Source: Polynucleobacter sp.
Lineage (GTDB): Bacteria; Pseudomonadota; Gammaproteobacteria; Burkholderiales; Burkholderiaceae
NCBI GenBank assembly: GCA_023257325.1
Contig: JALRCP010000076.1
Coordinates: 1-8,864 of the forward strand
Direction: 5' to 3'
DNA: 8,864 bases
In this document: positions 1 to 7,300 of the stretch, in pieces
How the letters are laid out: the number at the start of each line of letters is the position of its first letter
How positions within the stretch are numbered: the stretch's first letter is position 1
Translations under genes and position numbers: made by a program
The notes under the pieces: generated by a model
Told to the model about the DNA's origin: nothing
What the model saw: the letters and a program-made list of their open reading frames with translations, nothing else
The model's database searches: none

Positions 1-1314
1 ACCGATCACAGCACTCTCATCAACCCCTGGCATGTCATCAATAAAGCTTTCAATTTCTTTTGGATAAACGTTGTAACCTCCAGAAATAATCAAATCTTTA
101 CTTCTTCCAACAATGCACAAGTAGTTGTTTGGCACCTTTCCGGCACTTGTCTCCCCACCCCAGCGTCCAACATCACCTGTTTTAAACCAACCATCCTTGG
201 TAAATTCTTCTTTGGTTTTTTCTGGCATCCGCCAGTAACCCTTGAAAACATTCGGCCCCTTGACTTCCACATTACCAATTTCATTGACACCACATAAAGC
301 GCCATCGTCTTTGACAACGCGAACTTGAGTTTTTGGTAAAGGCAAGCCAACTGAACCACCCACGCGAGCGCCATCATATGGATTTGAGACCAACATCACA
401 GTTTCACTCATGCCATAACGCTCAAGAATGGTATGACCAGTTCTTTCTTTGAAGAGATTGAATGTCTCAGTCAACAAAGGCGCTGAACCCGAAACAAATA
501 AACGCATGTTTTTGACCGTTTGCTTCGTGAAGTCTTTATCTAGTAATAGTCGTACGTAAAAGGTTGGCACGCCCATCATCACGGTTGATCTTGGCATGTG
601 CTTAATCAACTCTTTGGTATCCAAACGTGGCAACCAAATCATCTTGCTACCGTTGAGAAGTGCGCCGTGCGAGGCCACAAATAAGCCATGCACATGAAAA
701 ATAGGTAAAGCATGCAACAGAACATCACCTTTTTTCCAAGCCCAAAACTTCTTCAAGACTTCAGCGTTACTACCCAAGTTGCCATGGGTCAACATCGCGC
801 CTTTGCTGCGGCCCGTTGTACCAGAGGTGTACAAAATAGCGGCCAAATCATCATCAGAACGTTTGACGGTTGTAAATTTGTCTGGCAGTTTGGCTGCACG
901 ATCTAAAAGCGTCCCAGTGCGGTCATCCCCTAAAGTGAACACGTTTTTGGTACCGGCCTTAAAGGCCACTGTAGAGACCCAAGAAAAATTCTTGGGACTA
1001 CACACCATCACAGCAGGCTCAGCATTGCCAATGAAATACTCAATCTCAGCCGCTTGATATGCTGTATTAAGTGGCAAATAAACCAAGCCCGCTTTGAGAG
1101 TGGCTAGATATAAGAAAAGTGCTTCAGGTGATTTTTCCACCTGAACCGCAACTCTAGATCCTTGTGGCAACTTAAGGCTTGCCAACAAGTTAGCCATCTT
1201 GGATGTGGCTTTTTCTAAATCATCCCAGCTGTAATACAAACCATCATGCGTTTCAATGGCGCATGATGATTTGTCTGTTGGAAAGCCGGTTTCAAGTAAC
1301 TGATATAAGTTCAT
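1..1314 (-). CDS. matB: Malonyl-CoA synthetase (AMP-forming acyl-CoA ligase), partial, C-terminus off the left edge
   Basis: Cytoplasmic enzyme joining malonate and CoA with ATP to give malonyl-CoA, AMP and PPi. The frame runs open for 438 codons from the ATG at 1312-1314 to the window edge. ANL-superfamily motifs are visible in order: the P-loop YTSGTTGRSKG at residues 162-172, an ERYGMSET motif followed by SNPYDG (the latter typical of MatB), the KTGD motif, and GRSKDLIISGGYNVYPKEIE at residues 403-422. Family members are about 500-510 residues, so roughly 70 C-terminal residues, including the lysine-bearing A10 motif, lie outside the window. The start is supported by GGGA at 1320-1323, five bases before the ATG. 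It begins 11 bases after the receptor gene stop, so it is the last visible gene of the operon. The mcd neighbour favours malonate over other acyl substrates; related substrates such as methylmalonate cannot be excluded. Confidence 0.9.
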   Translation of the reverse strand, partial: MNLYQLLETGFPTDKSSCAIETHDGLYYSWDDLEKATSKMANLLASLKLPQGSRVAVQVEKSPEALFLYLATLKAGLVYLPLNTAYQAAEIEYFIGNAEPAVMVCSPKNFSWVSTVAFKAGTKNVFTLGDDRTGTLLDRAAKLPDKFTTVKRSDDDLAAILYTSGTTGRSKGAMLTHGNLGSNAEVLKKFWAWKKGDVLLHALPIFHVHGLFVASHGALLNGSKMIWLPRLDTKELIKHMPRSTVMMGVPTFYVRLLLDKDFTKQTVKNMRLFVSGSAPLLTETFNLFKERTGHTILERYGMSETVMLVSNPYDGARVGGSVGLPLPKTQVRVVKDDGALCGVNEIGNVEVKGPNVFKGYWRMPEKTKEEFTKDGWFKTGDVGRWGGETSAGKVPNNYLCIVGRSKDLIISGGYNVYPKEIESFIDDMPGVDESAVIG

Positions 1315-1325
1315 CTGAATCCCGA

Positions 1326-2330
1326 TTACATCTTCGCGCCAGAAGCTTTAACCACATCATTCCAACGCTTGATTTCAGCACTCACAAACTTACCAAAAGC
1401 CTCGCCCGTCAAATTAGGCACTTCAGAGCCGTTGTTCAACCAAATGGTTTTCAATTCTGATGTGTTCATGGCTTTGGAAACTTCAGCAGTCATCTTATCA
1501 ATGATGGGCTGAGGAGTTCCCTTAGGAGCCCACAAAGCGTACCAGCTACTGACTTCATAACCAGGCAAACCTGCTTCTGATGCAGTTGGTACATTCGGGA
1601 AAGCTGGATTGCGTTTGTTTGATGCCACTGCAATCGCCTTGATCTTACCGCTGCGAATATGTTGAGCAGAAGAACCCAAACCATCAAACATGATATCCAC
1701 TTGACCAGCCATCAAATCAACCAAAGCTGGGCCTGCGCCACGATATGGAATGTGCGTGATGAATGTTTTGCTCATCATCTTGAACTGCTCACCCGCTAAA
1801 TGGTGAGATGTGCCATTACCCGCGCTACTGAAGTTCAACTTACCAGGATTTTTCTTGGCATAGTCAATCAAACCTTTCAAGTCATTCACGGCTAGTTTGG
1901 GGCTGGCCACAATGATTTGAGGAGGCGCTGCCACTAATGCCACTGGCACAAAACTTTTCTCGATGTCGTAATCTAGCTTTGGATACATGGAAGGTGCAAT
2001 TGCATGATGCACAGCGCCCATGAAGAACGTATAACCATCAGGTGCCGCTTTAGCAGCAATACCTGCGCCCAATGTACCGCCTGCACCGCCCCTATAGTCC
2101 AAGATGAATTGTTTGTTCATTTGCTTATTCATCATCGTGAATAAAGGACGGGCAAAAGCGTCTGTACCACCACCTGCTGGGAATGGCACCACAATCGTCA
2201 CTGGCTTAGTCGGCCAATTAGGATCCGCTTTTACAGCTGTTGAGTTCACAGATAAACCAACTGCGGCTACTGCAGCAATCGCAGTCACTACTGAGGTCAT
2301 ACGACCCACTACATTCACTGGCTTTTTCAT
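1326..2330 (-). CDS. Tripartite tricarboxylate transporter (TTT) periplasmic receptor, TctC/Bug family
   Basis: 334-residue secreted solute-binding protein, the usual size for the family. The N-terminus has a Sec signal: lysines 2-3 and Arg10, a hydrophobic Ala/Val stretch at about 12-28, and a likely cleavage after AVKA (residue 35). Bug-family motifs are present: VPFPAGGGTDAFAR at about 48-61 (ligand loop), AGNGTSHHLAGEQFK at 170-184, and IPYRGAGPALVDLMAGQVD at 194-212. These receptors bind carboxylates, often dicarboxylates or tricarboxylates, and pass them to the TctA/TctB membrane subunits, neither of which is in the window. Lying between malonyl-CoA decarboxylase and malonyl-CoA synthetase genes, its inferred ligand is malonate or a similar short dicarboxylate. 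The ligand cannot be read from the sequence. The start has a strong AGGAG five bases upstream. Confidence 0.93.
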   Translation of the reverse strand: MKKPVNVVGRMTSVVTAIAAVAAVGLSVNSTAVKADPNWPTKPVTIVVPFPAGGGTDAFARPLFTMMNKQMNKQFILDYRGGAGGTLGAGIAAKAAPDGYTFFMGAVHHAIAPSMYPKLDYDIEKSFVPVALVAAPPQIIVASPKLAVNDLKGLIDYAKKNPGKLNFSSAGNGTSHHLAGEQFKMMSKTFITHIPYRGAGPALVDLMAGQVDIMFDGLGSSAQHIRSGKIKAIAVASNKRNPAFPNVPTASEAGLPGYEVSSWYALWAPKGTPQPIIDKMTAEVSKAMNTSELKTIWLNNGSEVPNLTGEAFGKFVSAEIKRWNDVVKASGAKM

Positions 2331-2335
2331 TTTGT

Positions 2336-2340
2336 CTCCT
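2336..2340 (-). promoter_or_regulatory. Strong ribosome binding site of the TctC-type receptor gene
   Basis: The minus strand reads AGGAG followed by ACAAA and then the ATG at 2328-2330, a near-ideal Shine-Dalgarno and spacing. It is the strongest of the visible sites in this operon, which fits a periplasmic receptor made in excess over the cytoplasmic enzymes (inference). The 44 bases between the mcd stop and this start contain no convincing terminator or promoter. Confidence 0.7.
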
Positions 2341-2374
2341 CGTACTCCAGTTAAAACTTCAAAAAATGCTACTA

Positions 2375-3661
2375 CTAAATCAATTGCGAAACGGCTCTTG
2401 AATAAATTACTTCACCATTCACAAATCGCTCATGGTTATCTTCAACCTTATCTAAGTCATAGAGGTAGTTCACCATCAGACCGGCTGATTGTTTGATGCC
2501 TTTTTTGGACAAATCACCTGACCAATTAATTCGGTGCAATTTAGCGCCATTACCGAGGTGGAATTTCGCAACAGAATTACCGCCTCTACGTGGTGAGTAA
2601 TATAGCAAGTAAATCGCACACAAAGCCATCAAGGCCTCTTTTTCCTTGAGTTGCACTGCATCAGGATGCCAACCACTTTGAATGCGGTCAGACCAAGATT
2701 TGTCTTTTAAATTAAATACTTTAAGCGCCTCTTGATATTTTTCTAATACAGCTGGCTTTAAATGATCTACGGGTAAATCCGCACCCGTTGTTAACCAATC
2801 CATGAATCCAGGTATAGGAGATAAAGTACAAAAAGTCTTCAAAGATGGGAATTCTTTTTTCAAGCTATCGGCCACTCGCTTAATCAAAAAGTTACCCATG
2901 GATACGCCACGCAAACCTGGCTGGCAGTTACTGATGGAATAAAAAATCGCACATTTGTATTGGTTGGCTTCCAATGCCGGTGATTTTTTATCGACCAATG
3001 GACCAATCGCATCAGGAATCTCAGGCACCAAAGCCACTTCAACAAAAATCAATGGCTCGTCTGGCAGTTGCGGATGGAAAAAAGCGAAACAACGACGATC
3101 AGGCTGTAAGCGACGACGCAGATCATCCCAACCATCAATCTCATGAACTGCTTCATGCTGAATAATTTTTTCAAGAATGTGAGCAGGAGATTTCCAGTCC
3201 ACTTGGTGCATCTTTAAAAATCCTGGGTTGAACCAAGAATTCAATAAATGCTGCATGTCAGCATCTACCGCTTTGAGCTCAGGTTTTTTTGCTAAAAGCT
3301 TTAATACTTGGTGACGCATATTGATAATCATGTGCGTCCCTCCTGGAGCACGATTCAAGCGTCGCAATAATTCTTGGCGGGGCGATTCAGCCACTTTCAT
3401 CATCCAAACAAAATTGTCCGCCGTGGGCTCCTTGGCATAAGACTCTGCCGCACTCAACACATCCGCTGGACTGGGATTGAACTTCTCAGCCAAATGTAAA
3501 AAGTATTGGGACTTTTGTTCATCATCCAAGGTATTGAAGTTCTCAATTAAGTCAAAGGCCATGCTGGCAGCGTTTGATTCGCCACGCTCAGATAAGAGGC
3601 GCTTAGTAGCGTTGATGGTTTTGCTCATGTGGCGAGCTTTGATCATCTTATCGAGAATCAT
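2375..3661 (-). CDS. mcd: Malonyl-CoA decarboxylase
   Basis: Converts malonyl-CoA to acetyl-CoA and CO2 in the cytoplasm, the second step of the MatB/Mcd malonate pathway. The 428-residue protein has the two-part layout of the family: a helical N-terminal region (about 1-150), then the GNAT-like catalytic domain. Recognisable blocks are EAVHEIDGWDDLRRRL at 170-185 with DRRCFAFFHPQLPDEPL following, AIFYSIS at 238-244, TLSPIPGF with Ser281 at 279-286, and KFHLGNGA with His368 at 366-373. By comparison with human MCD (Ser329/His423), Ser281 and His368 are the catalytic pair. The end (SQLI) lacks the peroxisomal SKL tail of eukaryotic forms. The ATG overlaps the regulator's stop as ATGA, and AGAGG lies eight bases upstream at 3670-3674, so translational coupling is likely. 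Also called matA in malonate operons. Confidence 0.96.
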   Translation of the reverse strand: MILDKMIKARHMSKTINATKRLLSERGESNAASMAFDLIENFNTLDDEQKSQYFLHLAEKFNPSPADVLSAAESYAKEPTADNFVWMMKVAESPRQELLRRLNRAPGGTHMIINMRHQVLKLLAKKPELKAVDADMQHLLNSWFNPGFLKMHQVDWKSPAHILEKIIQHEAVHEIDGWDDLRRRLQPDRRCFAFFHPQLPDEPLIFVEVALVPEIPDAIGPLVDKKSPALEANQYKCAIFYSISNCQPGLRGVSMGNFLIKRVADSLKKEFPSLKTFCTLSPIPGFMDWLTTGADLPVDHLKPAVLEKYQEALKVFNLKDKSWSDRIQSGWHPDAVQLKEKEALMALCAIYLLYYSPRRGGNSVAKFHLGNGAKLHRINWSGDLSKKGIKQSAGLMVNYLYDLDKVEDNHERFVNGEVIYSRAVSQLI

Positions 3662-4362
3662 GCCGACAACCTCTGATCAAATTTCATCTGGCGCAAGACT
3701 TCACGTTGATTCATGATGTGCTTCTTCATGAGCTCTTCAGCTTGCTCACCGTGCCTGGCTTTCAAAGCCTTAAAAATAGCAAGATGCTCTTGGCAAGATT
3801 GCTCTATACGACCTTTTTGATGCAAGCTACGGTGCCTAGCCAAATTAAGAATTTTTCTTAAATCATGGACCATGTGAGTCAACCATTCATTGCCAGCAAG
3901 TTTTTGAATCGCCAAATGAATCTCACGATTGGTGACGTAGTACTGATCAATGTTTTTTTCTTGCGCAAATGCTTGCAACTTTTGGTGCAAGGTATCTAAA
4001 GACAGTAATTCCTTTTCATTGGCTTTATTGGCTGCCTCAAAAGCACATCGCCCTTCTAACATCGCCATCAATGGAAAAATCTCATCCAAATCTTTTTCAG
4101 TGAGCTCGGTGACATAACAACCACGACGAGGCTCAATTCGCAGCAAACCTTCAGATGCCAAAATGCGAATAGCTTCCCTAAAAGGAGTTCTTGAGACCCC
4201 CATCTCTTCTGCTAACTTTTGTTCGTCAATCCAAGTTCCCGGCGACAAAACGCCACCTGCGATCATGGAACGCAGGCGCTCGGTCACTTCAATGTATAGA
4301 GCTGTTTTGACGACTTTTAAAGACATGCATTCAATGTATTTTGTATACATTTTTGAATACAT
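3658..4362 (-). CDS. GntR-family transcriptional regulator, FadR/FCD subfamily, probable malonate-operon regulator (MatR-like)
   Basis: DNA-binding regulator, probably controlling the operon it heads, with an acyl-CoA or dicarboxylate effector (inferred). Residues about 21-85 form the winged helix (LYIEVTERLRSMI, then EEMGVSRTPFREAIRILASEG with the recognition helix). Residues about 90-230 form the helical FCD ligand domain. FCD metal-ligand positions carry Asn145, His149, His193 and His215; the first is usually Asp. The start is uncertain. The ATG at 4360-4362 has AGGG nine bases upstream. The in-frame ATG at 4324-4326 lacks a Shine-Dalgarno but gives the N-terminal length usual for the family and leaves the tandem TTTTGWATACAT boxes outside the coding region. 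A third ATG is at 4348-4350. The gene overlaps mcd by four bases. The matR name would rest on context alone, so no symbol is given. Confidence 0.9.
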   Translation of the reverse strand: MYSKMYTKYIECMSLKVVKTALYIEVTERLRSMIAGGVLSPGTWIDEQKLAEEMGVSRTPFREAIRILASEGLLRIEPRRGCYVTELTEKDLDEIFPLMAMLEGRCAFEAANKANEKELLSLDTLHQKLQAFAQEKNIDQYYVTNREIHLAIQKLAGNEWLTHMVHDLRKILNLARHRSLHQKGRIEQSCQEHLAIFKALKARHGEQAEELMKKHIMNQREVLRQMKFDQRLSA

Positions 4363-4363
4363 T
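4333..4363. promoter_or_regulatory. Probable operator: two tandem 12-bp boxes with flanking inverted repeat
   Basis: On the plus strand TTTTGTATACAT (4339-4350) is followed without a gap by TTTTGAATACAT (4351-4362), differing at one base. The first contains the perfect palindrome TGTATACA (4342-4349). In addition, AATGTATT (4333-4340) and AATACATT (4356-4363) are perfect inverted arms. FadR-type GntR proteins bind short palindromes with a GT...AC core, and as I recall the MatR site described in Rhizobium also has a TTGTA/TACA-type core. The position at the regulator's 5' end suggests autoregulation and control of mcd, the receptor gene and matB. No binding evidence exists here, and the AT-rich context raises the chance of coincidence. 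Confidence 0.55.
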
Positions 4364-4375
4364 AGTAATTACCCT

Positions 4376-4410
4376 AAAAAAGGGAAACTACCTAGAGGCA
4401 CTGGCTAGTT
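4376..4410 (-). terminator. Possible weak rho-independent terminator after lgt
   Basis: Read on the minus strand, arms AACTAGCC and GGTAGTT (4403-4410 and 4386-4392, with one bulged C) enclose a short loop and are followed by TTTCCC and a run of six T (4376-4381). The placement, between the lgt stop and the regulator start, is right for separating the two units. The stem is short and imperfect and the T-tract is interrupted by CCC, so this is only a candidate. Confidence 0.3.
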
Positions 4411-4455
4411 GGTCTTAATAGGAAATTCTATTGAATGAAAAAGTACTGACTAAAG

Positions 4456-5241
4456 TTATTTTGAGGGGGAGGTGCGGATCAACAAATAAATACCGAACAC
4501 GATCATGGGGATAGACAACCATTGCCCCATTGATAGACCCAAACTCAATAGCCCCAAGAAACTATCGGGCTCTCTGGCGAACTCCGCTAAAAATCTAAAG
4601 ATGCCATAACCCAATAAAAACACGCCTGATACCTGACCCACAGCGCGAGGCTTGCCGGCATACCACCACAATAGGATGCCTAAACAAAGCCCTTCACCCA
4701 GGAATTGATATAACTGTGATGGATGGCGCGCCACCATATCTCCTGCTTGCGGAAAGATCATGGCCCAGGGTAAATCTGTGGGACGACCCCACAACTCTCC
4801 GTTTAAAAAGTTACCCAATCGACCAAAAGCCAAACCAAAGGGCACCAAAGGTGCAATCAAGTCAGTAACTTGAAAAAAGGATTGCTGTGTCTTTTTCGCA
4901 GACCACCACATTGCTGCCAATACTCCCAAGAAGCCGCCATGGAAAGACATCCCACCTTCCCAAACTTTGAGTACATCCAATGGATTGGCCAAATAATGTC
5001 CAGGCATATAAAAAATGACATACCCCAGGCGACCACCCAGAATTACTCCGAGCACCCCTGCAAACAAAAGATCTTCAATGTCCTTATAGGTAAGGTGACT
5101 CCAATGTGCTTGCCGTGTTTTCAATTGACCCAAGATTAAAAACTGTGCAAAGGCAAACAAGTACATCAATCCATACCAATGAATCGCCACAGGCCCGAAG
5201 CTAATCGCGATTGGATCAAATTGTGGGTGCATCAAAGGCAT
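4456..5241 (-). CDS. lgt: Phosphatidylglycerol--prolipoprotein diacylglyceryl transferase
   Basis: Inner-membrane enzyme that transfers diacylglycerol from phosphatidylglycerol to the lipobox cysteine of prolipoproteins, the first step of lipoprotein maturation. The 261-residue polytopic protein carries all main family marks: [20 protein letters not shown] at 5-24, the HGG segment at 101-103, the signature [13 protein letters not shown] at 140-152 (Arg141 corresponds to the essential E. coli Arg143), HPSQLYQ at 173-179, and GYGIFRF with Arg216 and Arg223 near the C-terminus. About seven hydrophobic segments are visible. The ATG at 5239-5241 has no clear Shine-Dalgarno; a second ATG three codons later (5230-5232), directly before HPQF, is equally possible. 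It follows holC by 47 bases and may be cotranscribed with it. It has no functional link to the malonate genes downstream. Confidence 0.97.
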   Translation of the reverse strand: MPLMHPQFDPIAISFGPVAIHWYGLMYLFAFAQFLILGQLKTRQAHWSHLTYKDIEDLLFAGVLGVILGGRLGYVIFYMPGHYLANPLDVLKVWEGGMSFHGGFLGVLAAMWWSAKKTQQSFFQVTDLIAPLVPFGLAFGRLGNFLNGELWGRPTDLPWAMIFPQAGDMVARHPSQLYQFLGEGLCLGILLWWYAGKPRAVGQVSGVFLLGYGIFRFLAEFAREPDSFLGLLSLGLSMGQWLSIPMIVFGIYLLIRTSPSK

Positions 5242-5288
5242 GAAGATCTTTACTTAAAGTTGATGTTGAAGAATACAGACTCGAGATG

Positions 5289-5753
5289 TCACTGCCCGGT
5301 TTGATCAAAGTTATGAAGTTCGTGACCTTGATCTCGATAGGCTTTATATCGCGCGCGACCAGCCTGACGATCTGCTTCATCAGTAGAAACAATTTCTACA
5401 ATGCGAGGAAAACGACTCGCCAAATTTTCTACTGAGACTGGTAAATCCTGTCCCACATGAATCAATACATCACCATGTGGCAAATACTCTAACTCAGGAG
5501 ACTCAAAACTTTCAACAAAAACAATCGGGGTTTCGTTGGCAACATCGTCTTGACCCCATGCATGTGGCAAAAATTCTGCTGGCGAGAATGACCACAACTG
5601 CTCATCTAGTTGTCGCAAAAAATTCGCAGGCCCCACCACGACAATATTTCTCATGGGCAAGTCCTCATGCTGACTTGCCATGATCTTGCGAATGAGACGA
5701 CAACTGTACAAAGACTTGTTGTTCACCTGACTGTGAAAATCAATTCTAGCCAT
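5289..5753 (-). CDS. holC: DNA polymerase III subunit chi
   Basis: Accessory subunit of the replicative clamp-loader complex; in E. coli chi pairs with psi (HolD) and contacts single-stranded DNA-binding protein. The 154-residue length is close to E. coli HolC (147). Similar positions include LRQLDEQLWSFSPAEFLPHAWGQ at about 46-68, matching the RLDEALW...ESFVPH block, and the C-terminal RARYKAYRDQGHELHNFD, matching RERYKAYR of E. coli. The start five bases after the pepA stop gives the full N-terminal strand (ARIDFHSQVNNKSLYSCRL) expected for the family; the Shine-Dalgarno is weak, so coupling to pepA translation is likely. The pepA-holC order is conserved in many beta- and gammaproteobacteria, which supports the call for this fast-diverging protein. 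Confidence 0.9.
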   Translation of the reverse strand: MARIDFHSQVNNKSLYSCRLIRKIMASQHEDLPMRNIVVVGPANFLRQLDEQLWSFSPAEFLPHAWGQDDVANETPIVFVESFESPELEYLPHGDVLIHVGQDLPVSVENLASRFPRIVEIVSTDEADRQAGRARYKAYRDQGHELHNFDQTGQ

Positions 5754-5758
5754 GAGTC

Positions 5759-7300
5759 TTATTTTGCCAAGAGGTAGTTAACCAACAAGGGCACAGGTCG
5801 ACCTGTGGCACCCTTCGCAGCACCACTCTTCCAAGCTGTACCCGCAATATCCAAATGGGCCCAAGTATATTTTTCGGTGTAACGCGCCAAGAAACATGCC
5901 GCTGTCACACTGCCTGCGGGGCGACCACCAATATTGGCCATGTCCGCGAAATTGGATTTAAGTTGTTCTTGATAAGCGCTATCGAGTGGCATTCTCCAAA
6001 CAGTGTCTTGAGATGTGCGACCGGCACTCAATAAACTTTCGGCTAAAGCATCATCGTCTGAGAACAATCCTGAATGAACCGCTCCCAAAGCAATTACGCA
6101 AGCACCTGTCAAGGTAGCAATATCAATAACCGCAGCAGGTTTGAATCGTTCTACATAAGTGAGAGCATCACACAGAATCAAGCGGCCTTCGGCATCAGTG
6201 TTCAAGATTTCAATAGTTTGTCCCGACATACTGGTCACAATGTCACCTGGACGCGTAGCGTTGCCAGATGGCATGTTTTCACAAGTAGGTATCACGCCAA
6301 TCACGTTGCGCTTTAACTTCAATTCAGCAATCGCACGCATGGTTCCCAAAACAGAAGCAGCACCACACATGTCGTACTTCATCTCATCCATGCCTTCACC
6401 GGGCTTAAGCGATATGCCACCCGTGTCAAATGTGATGCCTTTACCTACCAAGACCACGGGCGCTTCACCAGCACGTCCACCTTGGTGACGAATGACGATG
6501 AATTGAGGAGGTGTAGTCGCACCTTGTGTAACCGCCAAGAAGGCTCCCATTTTGAGCGCTTCAATCTCTTTGCGACCCAAGACCTCCACCTTGAGGGGGA
6601 ACTCTTTAGCAAGTTTCTTAGCAGTGGCCGCCAAATAGCTAGGGTTACAAATATTGGGAGGTAAATTACCCAAGTCTTTTGTCAATTCAACCCCATTGGC
6701 AATTGCTTGACCTTCTGCTGCAGCAAGACTGACGTCGCGATTATTTTTTGCAAGGCTTGCAATCACTAATTTCTTTAAATGCGGCGCTTTTTCTGCTGGC
6801 TTGGTTTTAAATTGTGGGTGACGCGCACCAAATTTATAGACTTGTTCTTTGGCCAATTGCACCAACAAACGTACTTGCGACAAGCCATCTTTGGCTGAGA
6901 ACTCTTCAAACACCCAAAGAGCCTCTTTGGCTGTAGTTGCTACAAGCGTTTTTAAAGCTGCTGACAACCATTTTGAAGCTGGGCTGGCAGTTTTTGCTTT
7001 TGTCTCAAGTCCAGAGCAAATGAGTAATAAACGATCTGCTTTTAGGCCCAGTTTGCCCCAAGCATCGGTGGCAGTTAATAGCACATGACTCCCCGCAACA
7101 CCTTCCAAATCTTTGGCTTCAATGGCTCGCGCCACAGCACCATGAGTGGCAGTATTTAAAGCGGATAAACCAGCGCTTAATTTTTTAGTATTTTTGATAC
7201 AACTGGCAGGGAAAGCCCAAACCAAACAGTTTGTGGCAACAGCCATTTGTGCTTTGACGCCCAAAGCACCCTCATTAAATACTTTCGTGCTACATTCCAT
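5759..7300 (-). CDS. pepA: Leucyl aminopeptidase (cytosol aminopeptidase, M17 family)
   Basis: Two-metal cytosolic exopeptidase that releases N-terminal residues, preferentially leucine. E. coli PepA also binds DNA in Xer recombination and carAB control; whether this one does is unknown. The protein is 513 residues from the chosen ATG. Metal and active-site residues match E. coli spacing exactly: Lys287, Asp292, Asp310, Asp369, Glu371 and Arg373 (E. coli 270, 275, 293, 352, 354, 356). The M17 signature NTDAEGRL is at 367-374, and [16 protein letters not shown] at 285-300. The N-terminal macrodomain-like part is more divergent, as usual. The ATG at 7298-7300 is chosen because AAGGA lies seven bases upstream; a longer frame from a TTG at 7328-7330 lacks such support. 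First gene of pepA-holC(-lgt), divergent from lptF. Confidence 0.98.
   Translation of the reverse strand: MECSTKVFNEGALGVKAQMAVATNCLVWAFPASCIKNTKKLSAGLSALNTATHGAVARAIEAKDLEGVAGSHVLLTATDAWGKLGLKADRLLLICSGLETKAKTASPASKWLSAALKTLVATTAKEALWVFEEFSAKDGLSQVRLLVQLAKEQVYKFGARHPQFKTKPAEKAPHLKKLVIASLAKNNRDVSLAAAEGQAIANGVELTKDLGNLPPNICNPSYLAATAKKLAKEFPLKVEVLGRKEIEALKMGAFLAVTQGATTPPQFIVIRHQGGRAGEAPVVLVGKGITFDTGGISLKPGEGMDEMKYDMCGAASVLGTMRAIAELKLKRNVIGVIPTCENMPSGNATRPGDIVTSMSGQTIEILNTDAEGRLILCDALTYVERFKPAAVIDIATLTGACVIALGAVHSGLFSDDDALAESLLSAGRTSQDTVWRMPLDSAYQEQLKSNFADMANIGGRPAGSVTAACFLARYTEKYTWAHLDIAGTAWKSGAAKGATGRPVPLLVNYLLAK

Noticed and set aside
1203..1460. Plus-strand open frame of 85 codons opposite matB and the receptor gene
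   Set aside because: It straddles two well-supported minus-strand genes, has no ribosome binding site and shows no recognisable domain; it is a shadow frame.
2104..2496. Plus-strand open frame of 130 codons opposite the receptor start and mcd end
   Set aside because: Low-complexity Thr/Ala-rich translation that is the antisense of the signal peptide and ligand loop of the TctC-type gene; no initiation signals.
4372..4384. CCCT-AAAAA-AGGG mini palindrome upstream of the regulator
   Set aside because: Four-base arms are too short for a stable hairpin on their own; the T-run is instead considered as the tail of the lgt terminator candidate.
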